Below, in pieces: positions 1-8,081 of a DNA stretch of 64,000 bases. Origin of the DNA: an uncultured Bacillota bacterium. GTDB lineage: Bacteria; Bacillota; Dehalobacteriia; UBA7702. A program made the translations under genes and the position numbers. The stretch lies in assembly GCA_934702375.1 (NCBI GenBank), contig CAKUYE010000004.1, positions 1 to 64,000 on the forward strand, read 5' to 3'. The notes under the pieces are model-generated. The model was not told where the DNA came from. It ran no database searches and saw only the letters and a list, made by a program, of their open reading frames with translations. Every line of letters begins with the position of its first letter. Position 1 is the first letter of the stretch.

Positions 1-2
1 GT

Positions 3-449
3 GCCGTCGAAGCAGGACATACCGTTCATGTGGTGGACGTATGTAAAAAGAAGATCAGCGGCTGTCTTGCCTGTGAATACTGCCACACCAAAGGCAATGG
101 AAAGTGCGTCCAAGAGGATGATATGCAAGAGGTCTATCCTCTGTTGGAAGACGCAGAGATGCTCGTGCTGGCCTCTCCCATCTACTACCACAACTTTTCT
201 GGGCAACTCCAATGTGCCATCAACCGTATCTACGCTCTGGACAAGCCGAAAAAGCTGAGAAAGGCAGCTCTGATCATGTCATCTGGCAGCGATCTTGTTT
301 ACAGTGGAGCGATTTTTGAATATCAAAACTCTTTCCTGCAATACCTAAATCTTCAAGACTGCGGTATGTTCGCAGCCTATGGTGAAAACAACAAATCCGA
401 AGAACTACTGAACCGTCTGAAAGATGCAGGACGAAATCTGAAAGACTAA
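3..449 (+). CDS. Flavodoxin-like NAD(P)H-dependent FMN reductase, 5' end missing
   Basis: The gene is cut by the window edge; the open frame runs in from base 3 and 148 residues are visible. It matches the flavodoxin-fold iron-sulfur flavoprotein/FMN reductase family: a CLACEYC cysteine cluster near the visible start, then LASPIYYHNFSGQLQ, the usual flavin-binding P-I-Y-Y loop. The first strand and phosphate loop of the fold lie outside the window. Family members reduce flavin or quinone-like substrates with NAD(P)H in the cytoplasm; the substrate cannot be read here. It ends 13 bases before the hydrolase gene, suggesting one transcript. The neighbours are mobile-element genes, so this is probably element cargo. 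Confidence 0.8.
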   Translation, partial: AVEAGHTVHVVDVCKKKISGCLACEYCHTKGNGKCVQEDDMQEVYPLLEDAEMLVLASPIYYHNFSGQLQCAINRIYALDKPKKLRKAALIMSSGSDLVYSGAIFEYQNSFLQYLNLQDCGMFAAYGENNKSEELLNRLKDAGRNLKD

Positions 450-462
450 CGGAGGTTATCAC

Positions 463-1434
463 ATGGAACAGTTGAATTTAACACAGGAATGGGACAAGGT
501 GTTTCCGAAAAGCGACGAGGTGGATCACAAGAAAGTAACCTTTCATAATCGCTACGGCATCACACTGGCGGCAGATATGTATACGCCAAAGAATGTGGTG
601 GGCAAGCTGCCCGCTATTGCCGTCAGCGGTCCGTTCGGCGCGGTAAAGGAGCAGTCCTCCGGTCTGTATGCGCAGAAAATGGCGGAGCTTGGCTTCTTGA
701 CGATTGCCTTCGACCCGTCCTACACCGGCGAGAGCGGCGGTACACCCCGCTATGTCGCTTCGCCGGACATCAACACCGAGGATTTCTGCGCAGCGGTAGA
801 CTTCCTCTCCGTACAGGAGACTGTTGACCCGGAGCGCATCGGCATCATCGGTATCTGCGGTTGGGGCGGCATGGCGATCAATGCCGCAGCCATTGACACC
901 CGTATCAAAGCGACCGCTGCTATGACCATGTACGACATGACCCGTGTGAACGCCAACGGCTATTTTGACAGTGAGGATTCTGAGCAGGCACGCTTTGAGA
1001 AGAAAAAAGCCATGAATGCACAGCGCACGGAAGATTACAGGAGTGGTACTTATGCATTGGCAGGCGGTGTTGTCGATCCGCTGCCGGAGGACGCACCGCA
1101 GTTTGTAAAGGACTATTATGCCTACTACAAAACTCCCCGCGGCTACCATCCCCGCAGCCTGAACTCCAACAACGGCTGGAACGTGACCTCCTCGCTTTCC
1201 TTCCTGAATATGCCAATCTTGCAGTACAGCAGCGAGATCCGCTCCGCCGTGCTGCTGGTACACGGAGAAAAGGCGCACTCCCGCTATTTCAGTGAGACAG
1301 CGTACAGCAAGCTGACCGGGGACAACAAGGAATTGGTCATTATCTCCGGCGCAAACCACACCGACCTTTACGATCAGATGGACGTGATCCCATTTGAGAA
1401 GCTGAAAGCGTTCTTTGAGGAATATCTGAAATGA
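463..1434 (+). CDS. Alpha/beta hydrolase, dienelactone-hydrolase-like
   Basis: A 323-residue cytoplasmic protein without a signal peptide. The order of motifs is that of alpha/beta hydrolases related to E. coli YcjY: an early substrate-loop segment (PAIAVSGPFGAVKEQ), the nucleophile-elbow region GIIGICGWGG, in which cysteine sits where many relatives carry serine, and a late GANHTDLYD segment supplying the probable catalytic histidine. The nucleophile is therefore probably Cys, as in dienelactone hydrolase. The start ATG follows a GGAGG box at about 451. The stop overlaps the next start (ATGA at 1431), so the two are translationally coupled. Substrate unknown. It travels with a flavin reductase and a cyclophilin-like lipoprotein, a set I read as accessory cargo of the integrated element. 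Confidence 0.82.
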   Translation: MEQLNLTQEWDKVFPKSDEVDHKKVTFHNRYGITLAADMYTPKNVVGKLPAIAVSGPFGAVKEQSSGLYAQKMAELGFLTIAFDPSYTGESGGTPRYVASPDINTEDFCAAVDFLSVQETVDPERIGIIGICGWGGMAINAAAIDTRIKATAAMTMYDMTRVNANGYFDSEDSEQARFEKKKAMNAQRTEDYRSGTYALAGGVVDPLPEDAPQFVKDYYAYYKTPRGYHPRSLNSNNGWNVTSSLSFLNMPILQYSSEIRSAVLLVHGEKAHSRYFSETAYSKLTGDNKELVIISGANHTDLYDQMDVIPFEKLKAFFEEYLK

Positions 1435-2141
1435 GACATTCCTTGTCTTTCTGCTTGTTGTCAGTTATGACATTTTTGCTCACAGCTTGTTCCATGCAGT
1501 CACCGGAAGCAGATCGATCTGCTGTCGATGCCAGTACAGAGCGTGTATCAAATAATGCAACTCAGTCGGGAGTATCGAAAGAGCCGGATGAACTATCTGC
1601 AAAGGAAGAAGAAAACAAGGTAGACAACCCGGAAACAGATGCGCAAGAGCCTGTGCCTGATGGAACAGAAAACCCTATCTCAACGGATGTGCCATCGACT
1701 GAAACGCAGCCGGAAAAACCGGAGCCTTCGACAGAGACGGATGCTCCCGTGGCGGAAGAACCACCGGTCGAAAAACCTGCTCAGATGCCGACGCTGATGC
1801 TCAGTATTGACGGTACGCCGGTAACCGTTCTATGGGAAGACAATGAGACCGTCAGCGAGTTGCTTACGGCGGCGCAAAACGGTGCGATCGAAGTTTCTGC
1901 TTCGCGCTATGGCGGCTTTGAGCAGGTCGGCAGTCTGCCGCAGAGCTTTTCAAGAAACGATGTCCAGACAACGACGCAGCCGGGAGATATCGTTTTATAT
2001 TCCGGCAATCAGCTTGTCATATTCTTCGGCTCCAATTCGTGGAGCTATACGCGGCTGGGTCACATTGAGGGACTTTCTACTGATGAACTGACCACATTGC
2101 TGGACAAAGACATAGCAGTTATTGAAATAAAAAACGGCTAA
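1431..2141 (+). CDS. Cyclophilin-like-fold lipoprotein
   Basis: A 236-residue secreted protein. Residues 1-20 form a signal peptide ending in a lipobox (FLLTAC), so the mature N-terminal Cys is probably lipidated. Residues 21-120 are a low-complexity Pro/Glu/Thr spacer of the kind that lifts a domain off the membrane. Residues 123-236 look like the cyclophilin-like domain found in small Bacillota proteins: an opening MLSIDGTPVTVLWEDN strand pair, then ARYGG-like and GDIVLYSGNQLVIFFGSNSW segments. Prolyl isomerase activity is not implied, since these domains lack the classical active-site set. The start overlaps the hydrolase stop by four bases. Confidence 0.75.
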   Translation: MRHSLSFCLLSVMTFLLTACSMQSPEADRSAVDASTERVSNNATQSGVSKEPDELSAKEEENKVDNPETDAQEPVPDGTENPISTDVPSTETQPEKPEPSTETDAPVAEEPPVEKPAQMPTLMLSIDGTPVTVLWEDNETVSELLTAAQNGAIEVSASRYGGFEQVGSLPQSFSRNDVQTTTQPGDIVLYSGNQLVIFFGSNSWSYTRLGHIEGLSTDELTTLLDKDIAVIEIKNG

Positions 2142-2159
2142 AATAACAATCGACCATAA

Positions 2160-2393
2160 GGGCTTGGGATTATCCCAAAATCGCCGCGCGTCCGGACAGC
2201 GGCTGTGCTTGCTGTTCTCTCAAATCTTAATATCCGCAGCCGTCAGAGCGCCACGCGGATCTTTCGGGAGCTGGAGTACAGCGGCCTGATTGTTCGGCGC
2301 AAGCAGGGCTTGGGCAAGCCCGCCCTCATCACGCTGAATTACCCGGCGGATGCAAAACTCATCACAAAGGAGGGCGAAGATGCACAAGCTTGA
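2160..2393 (+). pseudogene. Replication-initiator/HTH protein remnant
   Basis: An open stretch without a good start codon that reads GLGIIPKSPRVR and then a winged-helix-like segment ending GLIVRRKQGLGKPALI. The last part resembles RepA_N-type replication initiators of mobile elements, where a 'GLIERKRQGLGKP' segment closes the DNA-binding domain. The opening resembles the start of such proteins, so the middle appears deleted. I read it as an internally deleted remnant. It overlaps the next gene by 14 bases, as in conserved element modules. Confidence 0.5.
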
Positions 2394-2577
2394 CCCCATC
2401 GAGCGACTGCCGGATGGCACACTCTTTCGCCTGACGCCGGGGCAGCTCCGCAGCGTGCGCGGTCTTGCAAAGCGCTGCTGCAACTTCTTGGATGGCGACT
2501 GCCTGCTGCTGGACGGTGTCTGCCCGCAGTACATCTCCCGCAGTCTGCTTTGTCGCTGGTTTCGCCGCGCGGCAATA
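2380..2577 (+). pseudogene. Cysteine-rich VLP-domain protein, C-terminally truncated
   Basis: The ATG at 2380 follows a GGAGGGCG box. The frame reads LRSVRGLAKRCCNFLDGDCLLLDG followed by SLLCRWFRRA. This is the core of the small Cys-rich VLP proteins found in clostridial conjugative elements: paired Cys, then a C-x-LL loop, then LLCRWFR. Those proteins normally continue into a second Cys pair and a basic tail. Here homology stops at about 2570 and the frame runs without a stop into the excisionase gene, where the residues before the excisionase Met look random. A deletion joining two parts of the element explains this. Function in the family is unknown. Confidence 0.6.
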
Positions 2578-2646
2578 CGATTTCCCTCGCAGCCGCGAAA
2601 TCGAATTCTATTTGTCTACATAAGCACCACGAAAGGAGCCTTTTCC

Positions 2647-2850
2647 ATGGAAAACATTCTCGCCGTCCCCATCCACCTCAAAATGACGCTGACCGCCAGA
2701 GAAGCAGCAGAGTACAGCAACATCGGCATTAACAAGATCGACAGTATGCTCCGCTCGCCCAACTGCCCCTTCGTGTTGTTCGTCGGCACAAAGAAGCTGG
2801 TAAAGCGCCGGGAGTTTGAAGAGTACATCAGCCAAAAGCTGGTGATCTGA
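2647..2850 (+). CDS. Excisionase (Xis) of an integrative element
   Basis: A 67-residue protein starting at an ATG preceded by GAAAGGAG at about 2631. It reads MTLTAREAAEYSNIGINKIDSML and ends RREFEEYISQKLVI, the winged-helix layout of Tn916-type excisionases (T-L-T-x-x-E-A-A-x-Y opening, basic KLVKRREFEEYI near the end). Such proteins bind element ends and direct the integrase toward excision. It lies immediately upstream of the integrase remnant, the normal xis-int order. Because the integrase is broken, this copy is probably an orphan unless an intact element elsewhere supplies integrase. Confidence 0.8.
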   Translation: MENILAVPIHLKMTLTAREAAEYSNIGINKIDSMLRSPNCPFVLFVGTKKLVKRREFEEYISQKLVI

Positions 2851-2877
2851 CGGCAAAAGATAATTTGTAAAAACAGC

Positions 2878-2931
2878 TTGAGAGAAAAGAACCTATCTGC
2901 TATAATTATGTTGTTGCAGTAGGCTCTTTTC
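2878..2931 (+). promoter_or_regulatory. Sigma-A promoter inside an inverted repeat, upstream of int
   Basis: TTGAGA at 2878, a 17-base spacer and TATAAT at 2901. The spacer itself is one arm of an imperfect inverted repeat: GAAAAGAACCTATCTGC (2884-2900) against GCAGTAGGCTCTTTTC (2916-2931), with the -10 box in the loop. This suits an operator or an excisionase/integrase arm site controlling the int gene that follows. Confidence 0.55.
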
Positions 2932-2954
2932 CCTCTGCGGGAAAGGCGTATGCT

Positions 2955-3143
2955 ATGGGTAAAAACCTGAATGGCAACGAATGTGATAAGGGTATCTACC
3001 AAAGAAAGGACGGGTTATATCGCGCACGCTTTGTAGACAAAGCAGGAAAGCGGCACGAAAAATATTTCCAGACGATTCCCGAGGCGCGCAAGCAGAAACC
3101 CTTGATAAATCAAGACTTTTTAAGGAGATGTAGAGATATATGA
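2955..3143 (+). pseudogene. Tyrosine integrase, N-terminal fragment only
   Basis: The frame opens MGKNLNGNECDKGIYQRKDGL and continues RARFVDKAGKRHEKYF, the arm-binding N-terminal domain typical of integrases of clostridial integrative and conjugative elements. Homology stops at about 3102, before the core-binding and catalytic domains (R-H-R-Y), and the last residues are read from sequence flanking ychF. The element therefore lost the integrase body, and perhaps everything beyond it, at this point. The break coincides with an inverted repeat at 3103-3126. The terminal bases overlap the ychF start codon at 3140. Confidence 0.75.
3103..3126. repeat. Imperfect inverted repeat at the element/chromosome junction
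   Basis: Two arms surround a two-base centre: AAACCCTTGAT, AA, ATCAAGACTTT. Nine of eleven positions pair. It sits exactly where integrase homology stops and the ychF leader begins, so it may be the old attachment or crossover site, or the scar of the deletion. Confidence 0.4.
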
Positions 3144-4225
3144 AATTAGGTATCGTGGGGCTACCCAATGTGGGGAAAAGCACCCTTTTTAACTCTTTGA
3201 CCAAAGCCGGCGCTGAATCGGCAAACTACCCTTTTTGCACCATTGATCCCAATGTTGGGATCGTTACGGTTCCCGATCCTCGAGTAGATCGTTTGGGCGA
3301 ATTTTATAAAACGAAAAAAGTCACTCATGCGGTGATCGAGTTTGTGGATATTGCCGGACTGGTAAAGGGGGCCTCTAAAGGGGAGGGTCTCGGCAATCAG
3401 TTTTTGGCAAATATTCGGGAAGTTGACGCCATTGTGCATGTGGTGCGTTGCTTTGAAGATGATAACATTGTTCATGTGGATGGCAGTATTGACCCGGCCA
3501 GAGATATTGAAACGATCAATCTGGAATTGATTTTTTCCGATATTGAGGTGCTGGATCGCCGCATGGTCAAAATGAGTCGTGCGGCCCGAAGTGATAAAAC
3601 CGTAGCCAAAGAATATGCTTTTTGCGGACGGCTGATGGCCCATCTTCAGGATGGCGAAGTAGCCAAAACTTTGGATATCAATGATGATGAAGCGGCCTGG
3701 CTCAGCGAATACAATCTTCTTACCGCAAAACCGGTGATTTATGCCGCTAACGTTTCTGAAGAAGACGCCAAGGACGGCAACGCCTATGTGGAAAGTGTGC
3801 GCGAGCTGGTAAAGGATGAAGATGCAGAAGTTTTTGTGGTTTGCGCCGAGATCGAACAGGAGATCTGTGAATTTGATGAAGAGGAAAAGGCAGAGTTTCT
3901 TTCCGATCTTGGGCTGGAAGAAAGCGGCCTGGATCGCCTGATTGCTGCCAGCTACAAGCTTTTGGGATTGATCAGCTTCCTTACTGCCGGTGAAGATGAA
4001 TGCCGTGCCTGGACCATTAAAGAAGGCACAAAAGCTCCCCAGGCTGCCGGTAAGATCCACACTGATTTTGAGCGCGGCTTTATCCGTGCCGAAGTGGTAA
4101 ACTACAAGGATTTTGATGCTTGCGGCAGCATTGCCGCGGCAAAGGAAAAGGGGCTTGTTCGTTTGGAAGGAAAAGAATATGTGATGGCCGATGGTGATAT
4201 CACCCTGTTCCGATTCAACGTTTGA
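3140..4225 (+). CDS. ychF: Redox-regulated P-loop ATPase YchF (Obg-family)
   Basis: A 361-residue protein, full length for the family. The P-loop is GLPNVGKSTLFNSL near residues 7-20, switch region DIAGLVKGASKGEGLGNQFL follows at about 70, and NVSEED takes the place of the G4 NKxD motif, the mark of YchF (ATP rather than GTP preferred). The C-terminal TGS-like domain ends with VNYKDFDACGS and GDITLFRFNV. YchF binds ribosomes and modulates translation under stress. The start follows an AAGGAG box at 3122-3127 that lies within a few bases of the integrated-element remnant, so the promoter may have changed on integration. Confidence 0.96.
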   Translation: MKLGIVGLPNVGKSTLFNSLTKAGAESANYPFCTIDPNVGIVTVPDPRVDRLGEFYKTKKVTHAVIEFVDIAGLVKGASKGEGLGNQFLANIREVDAIVHVVRCFEDDNIVHVDGSIDPARDIETINLELIFSDIEVLDRRMVKMSRAARSDKTVAKEYAFCGRLMAHLQDGEVAKTLDINDDEAAWLSEYNLLTAKPVIYAANVSEEDAKDGNAYVESVRELVKDEDAEVFVVCAEIEQEICEFDEEEKAEFLSDLGLEESGLDRLIAASYKLLGLISFLTAGEDECRAWTIKEGTKAPQAAGKIHTDFERGFIRAEVVNYKDFDACGSIAAAKEKGLVRLEGKEYVMADGDITLFRFNV

Positions 4226-4250
4226 TCATTCCTGTTTCGGGAGGGAAAAG

Positions 4251-4985
4251 ATGAAAAAGCAGCTGTACTTTATACTTTTTTTAATGACTTGCCTTTTTTG
4301 CTGTTGCGGCGGTGCCTATGGAGGCATGGTTTCGGAGCAGCAGGCGGTTTCTCCTTATATCGTGTATGTGACTGCGGGAGATGGGGTGAATCTTAGAGAG
4401 AGTCCCGATGTTTCCGGAAAGAAATATCTCAATATTCCTGCCTTTGTCTGCCTGGAGGTTACCGCGGAAACCGATAACGGTTGGGGATACACTTCCTTTG
4501 ATGGGCAATATGGTTGGATTGCCCTAAGTGAGGTTGGCTCCGATTTCCCTTATTCTACGGCAGATAAGGACGTGGTGGTGTCGGCTCCCGATGGCGGTGT
4601 AAACTTCCGCAGTGGTCCTCATGTTTCCTATTCAACGTTGACTGCAATGATCCCCAACGGTACAACGCTCCATGTGACCAGAACGACGGCCAACAATTGG
4701 GGCTATACAACCTATAACGGAATCAATGGTTGGATTGCATTAAGTCAGGTTAGCAATATGAAATCCTCACAAAATGTAAATCAGGGCGCTTCCTCGGAAA
4801 CCGCCGCACCGGTCACCGAACCGGAGGCTGCGCCGACGGATACCGGCGCAGAGACGCCTTCGCCGGAGGAAACTTCTGTAAGCGCCGGACTTTCGCCCCT
4901 GATCCTTGTTTTGATTGGCATTATTGTTTCTGCGGTGATTATCGCCGGAGGAGCTATTGCGATCATTATGAAAAAGAAAAATTAA
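4251..4985 (+). CDS. Secreted SH3b-domain protein with C-terminal membrane anchor
   Basis: A 244-residue protein; I place the start at ATG 4251, after GGGAGGG, because the signal peptide (KKQLYFILFLMTCLFCCCGGA) begins there. Two bacterial SH3 (SH3b) domains follow at about residues 37-97 and 105-165, each with a G-V-N-x-R-x-x-P-x-x-S core and a closing GWIALS. A Pro/Glu/Thr linker leads to one hydrophobic segment (LILVLIGIIVSAVIIAGG) and a KKKN tail, so the C-terminus is held in the membrane with the SH3b pair outside. SH3b domains usually bind peptidoglycan or sugars. No catalytic domain is present. A cluster of Cys in the signal region is unusual, but no clean lipobox is visible. Confidence 0.75.
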   Translation: MKKQLYFILFLMTCLFCCCGGAYGGMVSEQQAVSPYIVYVTAGDGVNLRESPDVSGKKYLNIPAFVCLEVTAETDNGWGYTSFDGQYGWIALSEVGSDFPYSTADKDVVVSAPDGGVNFRSGPHVSYSTLTAMIPNGTTLHVTRTTANNWGYTTYNGINGWIALSQVSNMKSSQNVNQGASSETAAPVTEPEAAPTDTGAETPSPEETSVSAGLSPLILVLIGIIVSAVIIAGGAIAIIMKKKN

Positions 4986-5018
4986 CGGGGTACGCCCCGA
5001 AAGTGGAGGTATAACTCA

Positions 5019-5756
5019 ATGAGTGAAATCCTTGAAAATGATATTCAGACAACGGAAGCCCCGGCAGAAACCGAAGCACCGGCAGAAGGCGCTGCTCAGG
5101 AATCTGTTGTTCCCGCAGTGACCGACCTTGCCAGTGGTTTTGCCGCCCTTTTGGCAAAGGAAGGAGAAGCTGCTCTTGCAAACAATGCCGCCATTACCGC
5201 TGTTTTTGCCGATGTTGCGGAGTTGGAGCGGGAAAAACGGTTGTTACAGGTATTTTTGGCCTGTGACGGTCCGAAAACTCTGGCGGCAGCCATGCACAAC
5301 GATGCTGCCCAAGGAGTTGCTCGGAAAAAGGTCATAGATGATATGACGTATGAATACTGGTTGGCCGAGGATGGCGCAACAATGATTTGCAATGCTTTTA
5401 TGGCCGCTTTTGGCGGTGAGGCCGTAGAAGAAACCCTTTGTGATCAGGCAAATCGTTATTACAACGGCGATGGAGTTCCTCAGGATAAGGAAAAGGCCGC
5501 TGCCCTTTTTGAAGAAGCTGCGTTGGCCGGTGATGTGGTAGCTCAATATACCCTTGGCTATATGCTGGACAAAGGCGACGGTGTGGATAAGGACCGTGTT
5601 GCAGCGGTAAAATGGTACGCTATGGCGGCGGAGCAGGGCCATGAAAGCGCCCAAAACCGTCTGGCGATTCTGAATAAAACCCAGGTCGCAGCAACGGAAA
5701 AACCGGCCGATGACGGGGAAGCTGCCCCGAAAAAGAAGAAATTTTTTGGCAGATAA
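5019..5756 (+). CDS. Sel1-repeat protein
   Basis: A 245-residue cytoplasmic protein with no signal peptide. The first 25 residues are acidic and low-complexity (Glu/Ala/Pro). The middle is helical. Two Sel1-like repeats follow at about residues 145-215 (ANRYYNGDGVPQDKEKAAALF, then LGYMLDKGDGVDKDRVAAVKWY), and a basic KKKKFFGR tail ends it. Sel1 repeats are TPR-like helical hairpins used for protein contacts. The partner is not evident. The gene sits just after a GTGGAGG box and between an SH3b surface protein and nfnA, with no clear operon logic. Confidence 0.75.
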   Translation: MSEILENDIQTTEAPAETEAPAEGAAQESVVPAVTDLASGFAALLAKEGEAALANNAAITAVFADVAELEREKRLLQVFLACDGPKTLAAAMHNDAAQGVARKKVIDDMTYEYWLAEDGATMICNAFMAAFGGEAVEETLCDQANRYYNGDGVPQDKEKAAALFEEAALAGDVVAQYTLGYMLDKGDGVDKDRVAAVKWYAMAAEQGHESAQNRLAILNKTQVAATEKPADDGEAAPKKKKFFGR

Positions 5757-5777
5757 AAAGGACATCCGGGGGAGAGT

Positions 5778-6620
5778 ATGTATAAAATCGTAGAAAAGCA
5801 AATTCTGAATCCGGAAGTAACGATGATGCGAGTGGATGCGCCATTGATCGCGAAAAAGGTAAAACCGGGACAGTTTATCATTCTTCGAGTGGAAGAAGGC
5901 GGTGAGCGGATTCCCCTTACTGTTGCGGACAGTGATCCCGAAAAGGGGCTTGTAACCATTATTTTTCAAATCGTAGGCTATACCACCTATCGTCTTTCCT
6001 GTCTTGATGCCGGTGATGAGCTGTTGGACTTTGTTGGCCCCCTGGGAGAAGCTACGGCTTTGAAAGGAATGAAAAAGGCCTGTGTGATTGGGGGCGGTCT
6101 CGGCGTTGCCATTGCATATCCTCAGGTTAAAGCACTGCACCGCATGGGTGCGGTTGTGGATGTGATTACCGGCTTTCGCAACAAGGAGCTTGTTATTCTT
6201 GAAGATGCTTTCTCAGCGGTATCGGATCGGCTTTTTGTTTGTACCGATGACGGTTCCTACGGTGATAAAGGCTTTGTCTCTCAAAAGCTGGAGGAGTTGC
6301 TTGCTGCCGGGGCGGACTATGATGTGGTCATTGCCGTTGGCCCGTTGATGATGATGAAAGCCGTTTGCGATATTACCAGAGATCTCGGTTTGAAAACCAT
6401 CGTGTCCATGAACTCCATTATGCTGGACGGTACCGGTATGTGTGGTGCCTGCCGCCTTACCGTTGGCGGTGAAACGAAATTTGCCTGTGTGGATGGGCCG
6501 GATTTTGACGGTCATCAGGTGGATTTTGCAGAAGCTTTGGCCCGGGGCAGTATGTACCGGGAAGAAGAGCTTGCATCAATGGAGCATCATCACTGCCATC
6601 TGTTGGGAGGTAGAAAATGA
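5778..6620 (+). CDS. nfnA: NADH-dependent ferredoxin:NADP oxidoreductase, subunit A (NfnA)
   Basis: A 280-residue flavoprotein of the ferredoxin-NADP reductase fold. A FAD domain opens the protein (RVEEGGERIPLTVAD), a nucleotide-binding GGGLGVAIAYPQ segment lies at about residue 107, and a C-terminal 2Fe-2S site is formed by DGTGMCGACR plus FACVDGPDF, the arrangement known in NfnA. With NfnB it performs flavin-based electron bifurcation: NADH plus reduced ferredoxin reduce NADP+, or the reverse. The next gene is nfnB, overlapping by four bases, which settles the assignment over the similar dihydroorotate dehydrogenase electron-transfer subunit PyrK. Confidence 0.92.
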   Translation: MYKIVEKQILNPEVTMMRVDAPLIAKKVKPGQFIILRVEEGGERIPLTVADSDPEKGLVTIIFQIVGYTTYRLSCLDAGDELLDFVGPLGEATALKGMKKACVIGGGLGVAIAYPQVKALHRMGAVVDVITGFRNKELVILEDAFSAVSDRLFVCTDDGSYGDKGFVSQKLEELLAAGADYDVVIAVGPLMMMKAVCDITRDLGLKTIVSMNSIMLDGTGMCGACRLTVGGETKFACVDGPDFDGHQVDFAEALARGSMYREEELASMEHHHCHLLGGRK

Positions 6621-8020
6621 TGGAATATAACAGCTCTCCCGAAAAAGTAAGAATGCCGGAACAGGCTCCGGAAATACGCAATAAAAATTTTAAGGAGGTT
6701 GCCCTTGGTTACGACGCCGCCATGGCAAAGGAAGAGGCTGCCCGGTGCTTGAGCTGTAAAAAACAGCCCTGTGTCAGCGGCTGCCCGGTGAATGTCCGAA
6801 TCCCGGAATTTCTGAACGAAGTGAAAAAGGGCGATTTCCAAAAGGCCTATGATATCATCAAAAGCACCAATGCTTTGCCGGCCATCTGCGGCAGAGTTTG
6901 CCCCCAGGAAAATCAATGTGAGGGCAAATGTGTTCGCGGAAAAAAGGGGGAATCCGTAGCCATTGGCCGCCTGGAGCGGTTTTGTGCCGACTATGCCATG
7001 GCTCATCCCGAAGGGAATACTTCCCCGGCAGTTGAAAAAAACGGCAAAAAGGTTGCGGTGATCGGCAGCGGCCCCGGCGGGCTTACCGTTGCCGGAGATT
7101 TGGTGAAGCTCGGCTATGATGTAACGGTGTTTGAAGCTCTCCATCAGCCCGGCGGGGTGTTGAGCTACGGCATCCCGGAATTTCGGCTGCCCAAAGAGCT
7201 TGTAAAACAGGAAATAAAGCTTCTGGAAGCCCAGGGTGTCAAAATTCTTTGTAACATGGTCATTGGCAAGGTGCTGACCCTTGAGGAATTACAACAGGAA
7301 TATGGCTTTGATGCAGTGTATATCGGCAGCGGTGCCGGTTTACCGAATTTTATGAAGATCCCCGGAGAAAATCTCAATGGCGTATACAGCGCCAATGAGT
7401 TTTTGACCCGAACAAATCTGATGCGTGCCTATGATTTTCCCCATACCGATACCCCCATTCATGTAGGAAAGCGTGCTGCCGTTGTCGGCGGCGGCAACGT
7501 GGCAATGGATGCCGCCCGCTGTGCCAAACGGCTGGGTGCAGAAGAAACCTATATCGTATATCGTCGGGGAGAAGCGGAAATGCCTGCCCGTCGTGAAGAA
7601 ATTCACCACGCGAAAGAGGAAGGGATTATCTTTAAGAACCTCAGTAATCCGATCTCCGTGTTGGGCGATGAAAAAGGCAGAGTGAAGGGACTTCAATGCA
7701 TTGAAATGGAGCTGGGCGAAGCCGATGCCAGCGGCCGTAGACGTCCGGTGCCAAAGCCAAACAGCGAGTACACTTTGGATGTCGATACGGTGATCATTGC
7801 CATTGGGAATTCGCCAAATCCTCTCATTTCCAAAACAACCCCGGGGTTGGAAACGAATCCCTGGGGCTGTATCGTGACAGAAGAGGAAACGGGACAAACC
7901 TCTTTAGAGAGGGTTTATGCCGGCGGAGATGCCGTTACCGGGGCGGCCACGGTGATCCTTGCTATGGGCGCTGGGAAAAAGGCTGCCGCAGCCATTCACA
8001 AAGAACTTTGTAAAAAATAA
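6617..8020 (+). CDS. nfnB: NfnB, NADPH-oxidising glutamate-synthase-like subunit
   Basis: A 467-residue protein. The N-terminal 120 residues hold two 4Fe-4S sites (CLSCKKQPCVSGCPV and ICGRVCPQENQCEGKC). They are followed by two Rossmann folds: FAD-binding VIGSGPGGLTVAGDL at about residue 149 and NADPH-binding VVGGGNVAMDAAR at about 288. The size and the partner gene nfnA distinguish it from the small subunit of glutamate synthase, and no large GltB subunit is nearby. It is the bifurcating subunit of the Nfn complex in anaerobes and supplies NADPH for biosynthesis. It ends just before a strong terminator. Confidence 0.92.
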   Translation: MMEYNSSPEKVRMPEQAPEIRNKNFKEVALGYDAAMAKEEAARCLSCKKQPCVSGCPVNVRIPEFLNEVKKGDFQKAYDIIKSTNALPAICGRVCPQENQCEGKCVRGKKGESVAIGRLERFCADYAMAHPEGNTSPAVEKNGKKVAVIGSGPGGLTVAGDLVKLGYDVTVFEALHQPGGVLSYGIPEFRLPKELVKQEIKLLEAQGVKILCNMVIGKVLTLEELQQEYGFDAVYIGSGAGLPNFMKIPGENLNGVYSANEFLTRTNLMRAYDFPHTDTPIHVGKRAAVVGGGNVAMDAARCAKRLGAEETYIVYRRGEAEMPARREEIHHAKEEGIIFKNLSNPISVLGDEKGRVKGLQCIEMELGEADASGRRRPVPKPNSEYTLDVDTVIIAIGNSPNPLISKTTPGLETNPWGCIVTEEETGQTSLERVYAGGDAVTGAATVILAMGAGKKAAAAIHKELCKK

Positions 8021-8038
8021 GATGTTTTGAAATACAGA

Positions 8039-8081
8039 GAAGGTCACAAAGCCTTTGTTGGCGAATGTGACCTTCCTTTTT
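8039..8081. terminator. Bidirectional intrinsic terminator
   Basis: GAAGGTCACA (8039-8048) pairs with TGTGACCTTC (8066-8075), followed by a T-run. It lies between the convergent nfnB and DUF3786 genes and can serve both. Confidence 0.9.
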
